Shown piece after piece: positions 1 to 6,400 of a stretch of DNA of 9,713 nucleotides. The first letter of the stretch is position 1. Every line of letters starts with the position of its first letter. Source of the DNA: Actinomycetales bacterium. GTDB lineage: Bacteria; Actinomycetota; Actinomycetes; Actinomycetales; Actinomycetaceae. The stretch lies in the NCBI GenBank assembly GCA_022838965.1, contig JALHDK010000083.1, forward strand, positions 1 to 9,713. Reading direction: 5' to 3'. The notes under the pieces are model-generated. The model did no database searches, was not told the DNA's origin, and saw only the letters and a list, made by a program, of their open reading frames with translations. Made by a program: the position numbers and the translations under genes.

Positions 1-1
1 G

Positions 2-1519
2 CTGCTCGCCGACCTCGTGGCCACGTCCACCGCCGTCGCCGCCACGCGCTCGCGCCTCGAGAAGCGCGCGCTGCTGGCGGCGGCGTTGCGCGCCGCGGAG
101 CCCGGCGAGGTGGAGGTGGTGGCCACCTACCTCTCGGGCCGGATCCGGCAGCGCCGCACCGGTGTGGGGTGGCGGACGCTGGGCGCACTGCCGGCGGCGG
201 CGGCGACGCCGTCGCTCACCGTCGCGGAGGTCGACGCCGCCCTCGCCCACATGGCCACCCTGGCCGGCCCGGGCTCGCAGGAGGCGCGCGCCGCCGCGGT
301 GGCCGCCCTGTTCGGCCGAGCCACGGCGCGCGAACAGGAGCTGCTGCGCGGCCTGATGACCGGCGAACTCCGCCAGGGCGCGCTCGACTCCCTGCTCCTC
401 GACGCCATCGCCGAGGCCGCCGCGGTGCCGCCGGCCACCGTCCGGCGGGCGGCCATGTTCAGCGCCCCCTCCGGGCCGATCGCCGCGGCTGCCCTCCGCG
501 GCGGGGCGACGGCGCTCGCGGGTTCCCGCCTCGAGGTCGGGCGGCCGGTCCGGCCGATGCTGGCCGCCTCGGCCCCCGACGTGGCCGCCGCCCTGGCGGC
601 GCTGCCGGGGGAGGTCGCCGTCGACGGCAAGATCGACGGCATCCGCATCCAGGTGCACAAAGCGGGCGACGACGTCGTCGTGTTCACCCGCTCCCTCGAC
701 GACATCACGGAGCGGGTGCCCGAGATCGTCGAAGCCGTGCGGGGACTCGACGCGGATGCGGCGGTCCTCGACGGCGAGGCGGTCGCGCTCAGCCCTGACG
801 GTCGGCCGCGCCCGTTCCAGGAGACCGGCTCGCGCACCATGAGCCGCGACGCCGGCGCGCTGCGGGAGAACGTTCCCCTCACGGCCCTCTTTTTCGACGC
901 CCTCCACCGGGACGGTGTGGACCTGATCGACGCCCCCGCTGGCGAGCGATTCGCCGCCCTCACGGAGGCAGTGCCGCCGGAGGCGCTGGTGCCGCGGCTG
1001 GTGACCGCGGAGCCGGAGGACGTGCACGCCTTCTTCGCCCACATGCTCGCCCGCGGCCACGAGGGCGTGGTGGTGAAGGACCTGTCGGCCCCGTACGACG
1101 CCGGCCGGCGCGGCGCCGCCTGGGTCAAGGTGAAGCCCCGGCACACCCTCGACCTGGTGGTGCTCGCAGTGGAGTGGGGGAGCGGCCGTCGAAAGGGGTT
1201 GCTCTCGAACATCCACCTCGGAGCGCGGGACGGCGAGGGGTGGACGATGCTGGGCAAGACGTTCAAGGGGTTGACCGACGAGATGCTCGCCTGGCAGACC
1301 GCCCGGTTCCTGGCCCTCGAGACCAGCCGCGAGGGGTACGTGGTGCACGTCCGGCCGGAGCAGGTGGTGGAGGTGGCCTTCGACGGCGTGCAGCGCTCCT
1401 CCCGCTACCCCGGCGGGGTGGCGCTGCGGTTCGCCCGCGTGCTGCGCTACCGGGAGGACAAGACCGCCGCCGAGGCGGACCCGATCTCGGCCGTGAGGGC
1501 GATCGCCGGGCTGGAGTAG
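2..1519 (+). CDS. ligB: ATP-dependent DNA ligase, LigB type (5' end just outside window)
   Basis: Seals nicks in duplex DNA through a lysyl-AMP intermediate, in the cytoplasm. Counting from the GTG at 17 (500 residues), the adenylation motif KIDGIR places the nucleophile Lys at about 205. Motif III (LFFDALHRDG) starts at 291, motif IV (EGVVVK) at 349 and motif V (WVKVKP) at 369, followed by the OB-fold part with HTLDLVVLAVEWGSGRRKG. The N-terminal DNA-binding domain and the C-terminal YPGGVALRFARVLRYR match, from memory, the layout of Mycobacterium tuberculosis LigB, which is about 507 residues. The frame is open from base 2 and LLADLVATS before the GTG aligns with the LigB N-terminus. The true start therefore probably lies one codon or so upstream of the window, and the GTG at 17 is likely internal. 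LigB is the non-essential accessory ATP ligase of actinobacteria. Its last 73 bases overlap the convergent FMN reductase gene. Confidence 0.95.
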   Translation: MLADLVATSTAVAATRSRLEKRALLAAALRAAEPGEVEVVATYLSGRIRQRRTGVGWRTLGALPAAAATPSLTVAEVDAALAHMATLAGPGSQEARAAAVAALFGRATAREQELLRGLMTGELRQGALDSLLLDAIAEAAAVPPATVRRAAMFSAPSGPIAAAALRGGATALAGSRLEVGRPVRPMLAASAPDVAAALAALPGEVAVDGKIDGIRIQVHKAGDDVVVFTRSLDDITERVPEIVEAVRGLDADAAVLDGEAVALSPDGRPRPFQETGSRTMSRDAGALRENVPLTALFFDALHRDGVDLIDAPAGERFAALTEAVPPEALVPRLVTAEPEDVHAFFAHMLARGHEGVVVKDLSAPYDAGRRGAAWVKVKPRHTLDLVVLAVEWGSGRRKGLLSNIHLGARDGEGWTMLGKTFKGLTDEMLAWQTARFLALETSREGYVVHVRPEQVVEVAFDGVQRSSRYPGGVALRFARVLRYREDKTAAEADPISAVRAIAGLE

Positions 1520-2070
1520 CTCCGCACCGCGAAGAGCGCGAGTTCGGCGGCGGTGACGGCGATGCGTTCGGCCAGCGCCGCCGTCGGGCGCGGGCCGTCC
1601 CACTCCTCCGCGGTGACGAACAGGCAGCTCGGCAGCACGATCGCCCGCTGGAAGCTGAGCATCGGCCGGACCGCCTGGTCCAGCACCAGGGTGTGGCGCT
1701 GGGTCCCGCCTGTCGCGGCGATCGCGGTGGGCACCCCGCGCAGGGCCTCCGGGGGCAGGACGTCCAGGAAGGACTTCAGCAGCCCGGAGTAGGAGGCGTT
1801 GACGGTGGGTGTCACCAGGACCAGGGCGTCGGCCGCGCGGACGGCCGCGACCGCGGCATCGACCTCCGGGGACGCGTCCCCGTCCACGAGCACGCGGGTG
1901 ACGTCGACGGCGATGCGGCGGAGTTCCACGCTGGCCACCCGGGTGTCGTGGCCGGCGGTTGCGAGGACCGTCGCCGTCGCGGTCGCCAGGTGGTGGCCGA
2001 GGCGGGCGGTGCAGGACGCCTCCCGGTGGCCGGCGGTCACCACCGCGAGCCGGATCGCACCGTCCGTCAC
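1447..2070 (-). CDS. NAD(P)H-dependent FMN reductase (SsuE/MsuE-like)
   Basis: Predicted to reduce FMN with NAD(P)H and hand FMNH2 to a partner monooxygenase in the cytoplasm. The 207-residue product has a flavodoxin-like fold. A phosphate-binding loop TAGHREASCTARL lies at 12-24, the family motif PTVNASYSGLLK at 88-99 and TGG at 120-122. I chose the GTG at 2070 because it forms a GTGA overlap with the permease stop (2067-2069). A longer frame exists upstream, but its extra 16 residues are antisense-like and lie inside the permease gene. It is the last gene of the operon and its presence is the main reason to call the acyl-CoA-dehydrogenase-like neighbour a monooxygenase. The C-terminal 23 or so residues run opposite the ligase 3' end, so the tail is unusual. 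The FMN reductase family is clear; the cofactor preference is not visible. Confidence 0.9.
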   Translation of the reverse strand: MTDGAIRLAVVTAGHREASCTARLGHHLATATATVLATAGHDTRVASVELRRIAVDVTRVLVDGDASPEVDAAVAAVRAADALVLVTPTVNASYSGLLKSFLDVLPPEALRGVPTAIAATGGTQRHTLVLDQAVRPMLSFQRAIVLPSCLFVTAEEWDGPRPTAALAERIAVTAAELALFAVRSYSSPAIALTAEIGSASAAVLSSR

Positions 2071-2906
2071 GGCGCACCCCGCTCGGCGCGCCGCTCCCGC
2101 GGGGTGGCCAGCGCCCACCGGGCCACCACGTCGATCGCGAAGCCGATGGTCCCGATGACGGTGATGAGGGCGGTGATGTGGTGGTAGGCGAGCTGGTCCT
2201 TCGCGTTGAGGATCTGGTAGCCGAGCCCGGAGGTGACGCCGAGCATCTCCGCCGGCACGAGCACCACCCAGCCGATCCCCAGTGCGAGCCGGATCCCGGC
2301 GAGCACGGCGGGCCGGACGGCCGGCACGGTGACGTGCCGGAGCACCTCGCCGCGCGTGGCCCCGAGGGCACGGGCGATGCGGCGGTGCCCGGGGTTGACC
2401 CGCCGGACGCCGTCAGCGGTCGCGCTCACCACCGGCCACACCGCAGCCGCGGCCACGAGGGCCACGACGGGCGGGTCGCCGATCCCGAACGCGATGATGG
2501 CCACCGGCGCCCACGACAGCGGGGAGACCATGCGCAGGAACAGCTGGACCGGGCGTGTGCCGTGGTCCAGCCATGGCAGGGAGCCGAAGGCGAGCCCGAG
2601 GAGGATCCCCGCCGCGACGGCCACAGCGAGTCCGCCCAGCAGCCGGAACACCGAGGCGGACGCGGCGTCGAGGAGCACCCCGCTGGCGGCGAGCTCGGCG
2701 AGGCCCCGGACGGCGAGCGCCGGGGAGAACTGTGCGACCAGGGGCCGGGCGGTGAACAAGAGGTCCGTGGCGAGCCACCAGGCGGCAACGGCGAGGCCGA
2801 TCCCGGTGACCGGGAGCCACCACGCCCCGTGCCACGCCCCCGGCAGGGCGGACCGGCGGGACGGGCGGGCGAGCGCGCGGGGCGCGGGCAGTGCGGTGGT
2901 GGTCAT
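2067..2906 (-). CDS. ABC transporter permease, SsuC/TauC-like
   Basis: Inner-membrane channel subunit of an importer, 279 residues. Hydrophobic segments fall at about 31-50, 90-110, 124-141, 145-163, 196-222 and 243-263, giving the six-helix layout usual for this family. The cytoplasmic EAA loop that docks the ATPase is seen at about 178-210 (ARALGATRGEVLRHVTVPA). A basic, proline-rich N-terminus of about 28 residues precedes the first helix. The ATG at 2906 overlaps the stop of the substrate-binding protein gene as ATGA, and the gene's own stop overlaps the GTG of the FMN reductase as GTGA. The family covers sulfonate, taurine, nitrate, bicarbonate and pyrimidine-precursor importers. The sequence alone does not choose between them; the oxidoreductase neighbours favour an organosulfur or similar small organic substrate. 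Confidence 0.93.
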   Translation of the reverse strand: MTTTALPAPRALARPSRRSALPGAWHGAWWLPVTGIGLAVAAWWLATDLLFTARPLVAQFSPALAVRGLAELAASGVLLDAASASVFRLLGGLAVAVAAGILLGLAFGSLPWLDHGTRPVQLFLRMVSPLSWAPVAIIAFGIGDPPVVALVAAAAVWPVVSATADGVRRVNPGHRRIARALGATRGEVLRHVTVPAVRPAVLAGIRLALGIGWVVLVPAEMLGVTSGLGYQILNAKDQLAYHHITALITVIGTIGFAIDVVARWALATPRERRAERGAP

Positions 2907-4066
2907 GGTGCGATCAGCTCCTGGCGCGCGGTGGGGTGGATGCCGGCCCGGCGAAGCGAGTCGGTGACGAACCGGTCGTCGACCAGGAGACCGTGCGCGG
3001 CGGTCGGATCGGCGGGGAGCCAGGCCGAGTCGCCGTCGACGAGCGTCTCGCCGAGCAGCCGGGTGAGGTCCGTGGTGTAGGAGGCGTGGGGGAAGGCGGA
3101 GAAGCCGAGCCGCTCGCCGTGCCAGTCGGCGTGCGCCGTGATGGGGGCGTAGGCCGCGGCGGTGCGGGTGAACACCTTCGTGACGGCGGGCTCCGGTTGC
3201 GGGAGGTAGCCGGCGCCGGTGAGCAGGGCACCGGCGGTGGTGCGATTGTCCTCCAGCCAGCCCTGCGCGGCCACGATGGCGTCGGTCAGCGCCTGCACGG
3301 CGCCCGGGTGGGCGTCGATGAGGTCCTGCCGGACGGTGATGCCGCAGCAGGCGTGGTCGCGCCAGATGTCACCGAGGAAGCGGTGGACGTGGCCGATCTG
3401 TTGGACCTCGGCGACAGCGCTGAACGGGTCGGCCACGGTGAAGCCCGCGATCGCCCCGGAGGCGAGGGCGGAGACCATCTCGGCCGGCGGCAGGACCACG
3501 AGCTCGACCGTCCGCTCCGCCGCCGACGGTGCCTGGCGGATCACAGGCCGGAGCCCCGCCGCGCGCAGCAGATGCTGCAGCAGCGCCGAGTGGATCGACC
3601 ACCAGTACGGAACGGCGACCCGGGTGCCGGCGAGGTCCGCAGTGGCGGCGACCGTGGGTGCCACCGTCAGGGTGGACCCGTTGGTGTGGCCCCACGCAAC
3701 CACCCGGAGCGGGACGTCCCGCGCGAGGCGGAGCTGGAGGGCGAACGGCATGAGGAGGTGCACCACGTCCACCTCGCCCACCACGAAGGCCTGGGCGAGA
3801 GCGTCCCACGAGCGGAACAGCACGGGCTGCGCGGTGGGCAGGCCCGCGTCCGCGAGGAAGCCGCGCTCGTGGGCGGTGAGGAGGGCACTCGCGTCCGTGA
3901 TCGGCAGGTAGCCGATGCGCAGCGGGCGGTCGAGCGGCCCGGCGGCCGCCCGGTCGGCGAGCCCGGTGGCGAGCCACGCGCCCCGCCCGGCGAGGGCGGT
4001 CAGAGCGAGGGCGCTCCCGGCCCGGCCCGCGGTGCGCAGCAGCTGGCGGCGGGTGAGCTCAGCCAT
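2903..4066 (-). CDS. ABC transporter substrate-binding protein, NrtA/SsuA/TauA-like, Tat signal
   Basis: Extracytoplasmic receptor that delivers substrate to the permease, 387 residues from the ATG at 4066. The N-terminus has a twin-arginine signal (T5-RRQLL-R11) followed by a hydrophobic stretch to about 36. No lipobox cysteine is evident, so a soluble or uncleaved-anchor form is likely. The mature part opens with LRIGYLPITDASAL (49-62), typical of the NMT1/OpuAC-like fold, and includes VADPF (211-215) and DHACCGITV (237-245). The latter is a form of the HPCC signature of nitrate/bicarbonate/sulfonate-type binding proteins. A longer frame starts at 4129, but the Tat motif and the purine-rich stretch before 4066 support the shorter start. 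The start overlaps the ATPase stop by 8 bases. Export folded by Tat is less common for this family and may reflect the general actinobacterial preference. Ligand unknown. Confidence 0.92.
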   Translation of the reverse strand: MAELTRRQLLRTAGRAGSALALTALAGRGAWLATGLADRAAAGPLDRPLRIGYLPITDASALLTAHERGFLADAGLPTAQPVLFRSWDALAQAFVVGEVDVVHLLMPFALQLRLARDVPLRVVAWGHTNGSTLTVAPTVAATADLAGTRVAVPYWWSIHSALLQHLLRAAGLRPVIRQAPSAAERTVELVVLPPAEMVSALASGAIAGFTVADPFSAVAEVQQIGHVHRFLGDIWRDHACCGITVRQDLIDAHPGAVQALTDAIVAAQGWLEDNRTTAGALLTGAGYLPQPEPAVTKVFTRTAAAYAPITAHADWHGERLGFSAFPHASYTTDLTRLLGETLVDGDSAWLPADPTAAHGLLVDDRFVTDSLRRAGIHPTARQELIAP

Positions 4067-4832
4067 GGGGCACCCCCACGGCGACGCTGGAGAACTCCTC
4101 GTCGGAGGCCTCGATGCCGGTGTCGTCATACCCCCGCCGGATTGCGCTCCGCAACGGGTGCACGAGGGCCGCCGCCGCGTCGACGGCCGGAGCGGGGTTG
4201 TCCCAGCCGTGCGCGAGGCGGCCGCGGGCGTCGAGGAGAACGATGTGGTCCGCGAGGATGAGGGCCTCGTCGATGTCGTGGGTGACCATCACGGTGGTGA
4301 GACCCGGCCCCTGGAGGCGGCGCAGCCAGTGCTGCAGGTCCGCCCGGGTGCCGGGGTCGAGGGAGCTGAACGGTTCATCGAGGAGCAGCAGGCCGGGGGA
4401 GATGGCCAGGGCCCGGGCGAGAGCGGCCCGTTGCGCCTGACCGCCGGACACCTCGTCCGGCCACGCCTCGGCGAGTGTCCCCAGGCCGAGCAGCTCGAGG
4501 AGCTCTTCGGCCCGGGCCGGATCGGCGCCGGCGTTCCGGGAGAAGCGCAGCCCGAGCGCCACGTTCTCGCGGATGGTGAGCCAGTCCAGCAGCAGCGGGT
4601 CCTGGTGGACCACCCCTTCCCGCGGCGGAGCGCCGTCCGGGAACTCGACGGACCCGCGCAGGGGCTGCAGTTCACGGGTGAGGACGCGGATCAGTGTCGA
4701 TTTCCCCGCACCCGAGGGGCCGAGCACGGCGACACTGCGGCCACGGGGCAGGTCGAGGGTGATGTCGTGGATGACCTGCCGGCCGCCGTATCCGGCGGTG
4801 ACGGCGTTCAGGCGAGCGAGGAGAGTTCCCAC
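4059..4832 (-). CDS. ABC transporter ATP-binding protein, SsuB/TauB-like
   Basis: Cytoplasmic ATPase that powers the importer, 257 residues. All motifs are intact: Walker A GPSGAGKST at 38-46, Q-loop Gln77, signature VSGGQ at 128-132, Walker B LLLLDEP at 148-154, D-loop SSLD and H-loop His185. The open frame runs upstream to 5426, but that part is antisense-like arginine/proline-rich sequence inside the neighbouring gene. I placed the start at the GTG at 4832, preceded by a good ribosome-binding site (GGAAGGA, around 4841-4847) at about 9 bases. This gives a 25-base overlap with the upstream monooxygenase-like gene. The C-terminal segment after the H-loop (about 70 residues) is short, with no extra regulatory domain. 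Confidence 0.94.
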   Translation of the reverse strand: MGTLLARLNAVTAGYGGRQVIHDITLDLPRGRSVAVLGPSGAGKSTLIRVLTRELQPLRGSVEFPDGAPPREGVVHQDPLLLDWLTIRENVALGLRFSRNAGADPARAEELLELLGLGTLAEAWPDEVSGGQAQRAALARALAISPGLLLLDEPFSSLDPGTRADLQHWLRRLQGPGLTTVMVTHDIDEALILADHIVLLDARGRLAHGWDNPAPAVDAAAALVHPLRSAIRRGYDDTGIEASDEEFSSVAVGVPHG

Positions 4833-5872
4833 CGCAGGTGTCCTTCCGAGGGAGACTGGACGGGGAGGAAGGCCGCCTCGCGGAAGCGCCGGTTGGCGCC
4901 GGAGGCGGTCAGGTAGCCGCGGCCCCCGGCGAGCGTCAGCTCGAGGCGGGTCGCGCGCTGGGCGAGCCGGCTGGCGTCGAGGCGGAGCTCGAGGAAGCAC
5001 CGCGCCGGGGCCGCCGTGACGTCCCCGGCGAGCCGCCACCACTGTCCGAGGAACGCGGCGGCGTCGTCCCCGAGGGCGCGCACCTCGTCCGCGAACACCG
5101 TGCCGGCAGCGTCGTCGAGCGCCCGTTCCGCCTCCTGGAGCGATCTGCGGATGAGGCCGGCGCAGAACGAGGCTTGCAGCAGGAGGAACGCGGGCCGGAA
5201 GGCCTGGGCGAAGGAGCGGAGGTCCGTGCTGATCACCTGCTCGCCCGCGATCCGCACGCCCTCCAGCCGGACACTGCCCGAGGCGGTGGCGTCGAGCGCG
5301 AGGAGTCCCGTGGCCGGCCGCACGGTCAGGCCCGGCGCGCCGAGCGGCACCCAGGCCACGAGGGTGCCGCCGGGTGAGCGCGCCGGCACCACCAGCACCG
5401 CGTCGCCGAGCAGATTGGAGGCCCACGGGATGACCCCGTCGAGCAGCCAGCCCACGCGGTCAGGCCGGGCCTCGATCCCGAGCTCTCCGACCCCCGCGAG
5501 CGCCTTCAGGCCTGCTGCCATCGCGGTGGACCCGGGACGTTCGGCGCGGCGGAGTTCGTCGAGCAGGTCGGCGGTGCGGGCACTGCGCTCGCCGCGCGCG
5601 AGGTAGTCCATCACGGAGCGGTGGGCCCACACCGCGAACGCGCTCGAGAGGCACTCCCCGGCGATGGCGGCGATCGTCCCGGCGGGGACGCGGAGGTCGG
5701 TCGCGCCGGGACCGCCGTGCCGGAGGTCGTCGATCCCGGCGTCGAGCAGCCCGGCGCGGGCGAGAGGGGCGAGGACGTGGGCGGCGGGCAGGGCACCCCG
5801 GTCGACGGCGGAGGCGGCGGCGGCGACGTCGCGCACCACCTGGTCCAGGGCGTGGGCGTCGACGGCGCTCAC
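4808..5872 (-). CDS. Acyl-CoA dehydrogenase-fold protein, probable flavin-dependent monooxygenase (SfnC/DszC-like)
   Basis: 354 residues from a GTG at 5872 that overlaps the DUF4242 stop as GTGA. The architecture is that of acyl-CoA dehydrogenases. There is an N-terminal helical part with LAPLARAGLLDAGID, then a beta domain with WLLDGVIPWASNLLGDAVLVVPA (flavin/substrate region) and GSVRLEGVRIAGEQVI. The C-terminal helical bundle ends with AGGRGYLTASGANRRFREA. At 354 residues it is shorter than typical members (about 380-420). An ABC importer and an FMN reductase in the same operon point to the group D flavin monooxygenase branch (DszC, SfnC, two-component hydroxylases), which use FMNH2 and O2. 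No beta-oxidation genes are nearby. The substrate is inferred only: an organosulfur compound is plausible, a nitrogen or carbon hydroxylation is possible. A true acyl-CoA dehydrogenase is less likely in this context. Confidence 0.85.
   Translation of the reverse strand: MSAVDAHALDQVVRDVAAAASAVDRGALPAAHVLAPLARAGLLDAGIDDLRHGGPGATDLRVPAGTIAAIAGECLSSAFAVWAHRSVMDYLARGERSARTADLLDELRRAERPGSTAMAAGLKALAGVGELGIEARPDRVGWLLDGVIPWASNLLGDAVLVVPARSPGGTLVAWVPLGAPGLTVRPATGLLALDATASGSVRLEGVRIAGEQVISTDLRSFAQAFRPAFLLLQASFCAGLIRRSLQEAERALDDAAGTVFADEVRALGDDAAAFLGQWWRLAGDVTAAPARCFLELRLDASRLAQRATRLELTLAGGRGYLTASGANRRFREAAFLPVQSPSEGHLRWELSSLA
4841..4847 (-). promoter_or_regulatory. Ribosome-binding site deciding the ABC ATPase start
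   Basis: On the minus strand the purine run GGAAGGA lies about 8-9 bases before the GTG at 4832. It sits inside the coding sequence of the preceding acyl-CoA-dehydrogenase-like gene and supports the short 257-residue ATPase over the much longer open frame. Confidence 0.6.
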
Positions 5873-6381
5873 GCCTGTTGCACCGTGTCGAACGCGGCGA
5901 GCGCGTGCAGGCGGTCGATGGGGGTGCTCACGGCGTCGCGGGCACGGACGACGGCCGCGACGTCGGGCGCGTCGTAGAAGCACAGGCACTTCACCATGTC
6001 CTCCCGCACCCAGGTGCGCAGGAACGCGACCTCGGGGACCGTGGCGTAGAGCGGCGACTTCACCCGCTTTCGTTCCAGGTAGGTGTCCATGTCGAGGCCG
6101 GCCGGCAGGTCCCACTCCACGAGGTACCCGGCTGCGGGCCGCGCGGCCTTGAGTTCTCCCAGGTCGGCGCCCACCAGTCGGACCTGGGCGGGCGCGGAGA
6201 TCTCGCCCCCGTCGAGGGAGCGGAGTGCCCGCTCGATCGCGGGGGCGTCGTCCGCCTCTGCGATGAGGAACAGCCGTGCGGCGTCGGCGGTGACCTGGGC
6301 CTCGATCAGGTCGGCGCCCGCGTCGCCGAGGAGGCGGGCGGCGTGCGTGAGCCTGTCCTGCGCGGCCGCCCGGTCGTGGGC
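5869..6381 (-). CDS. DUF4242 (nickel-binding SCO4226-like) tandem-domain protein, 5'-truncated
   Basis: First gene of the minus-strand operon, about 170 residues remaining. The C-terminal half is a recognisable DUF4242 domain: YLVEWDLPAGLDMDTYLERK, PEVAFLRTWVREDMVKCLCFY and STPIDRLHALAAF. It has the ELP-like strand, the EV..v.S-like centre, the C.Y strand and the DR near the end that are seen in the SCO4226 family. The N-terminal half (RLTHAARLLGDAGADLIEAQ through LRSLDGGEISAPAQVRLVG) looks like a diverged second copy, giving a tandem protein. The reading frame continues upstream to 6588, but past about 6381 it runs antisense through the beta-helix gene and is not credible. The real start and the operon promoter are lost at the join. 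SCO4226 of Streptomyces binds nickel; whether this protein binds metal or merely acts as a ferredoxin-like-fold partner of the oxygenase is unknown. Confidence 0.75.
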   Translation of the reverse strand, partial: AHDRAAAQDRLTHAARLLGDAGADLIEAQVTADAARLFLIAEADDAPAIERALRSLDGGEISAPAQVRLVGADLGELKAARPAAGYLVEWDLPAGLDMDTYLERKRVKSPLYATVPEVAFLRTWVREDMVKCLCFYDAPDVAAVVRARDAVSTPIDRLHALAAFDTVQQA

Positions 6382-6400
6382 GGGTTGACCAACCGGGTGA
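6367..6400. other. Probable chimeric junction between two genomes
   Basis: To the left, the minus strand encodes an actinobacterial DUF4242 gene that loses its 5' end here. To the right, the plus strand encodes a verrucomicrobial-type beta-helix protein that loses its 5' end here. The beta-helix sequence becomes alignable with its own second copy (7882 onward) from about 6373 (VVGGLTNRV against VVAGDLTNRV). The DUF4242 reading stays plausible up to about 6381, so the two overlap by only a few GC-rich bases. Codon choice changes at the same point. Confidence 0.75.

Noticed and set aside
127..1266. 379-residue minus-strand open frame inside the ligase gene
   Set aside because: Composition is Ser/Arg/Pro/Ala-rich without domains, and it lies opposite a well-conserved ligase, so it is a high-GC shadow.
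2891..4916. Long plus-strand open frames opposite the ABC transporter genes
   Set aside because: Low-complexity Gly/Arg/Glu-rich translations with no family features, antisense to clear ABC genes.
4833..5426. Long N-terminal extension of the ABC ATPase frame
   Set aside because: The sequence is arginine/proline-rich shadow coding within the acyl-CoA-dehydrogenase-like gene, and a GTG with a good ribosome-binding site gives the normal family length.
5878..6372. N-terminal 165 residues of the 1047-residue plus-strand open frame leading into the beta-helix protein
   Set aside because: It is the antisense of the DUF4242 gene, has no signal peptide or recognisable domain, and crosses the probable junction.
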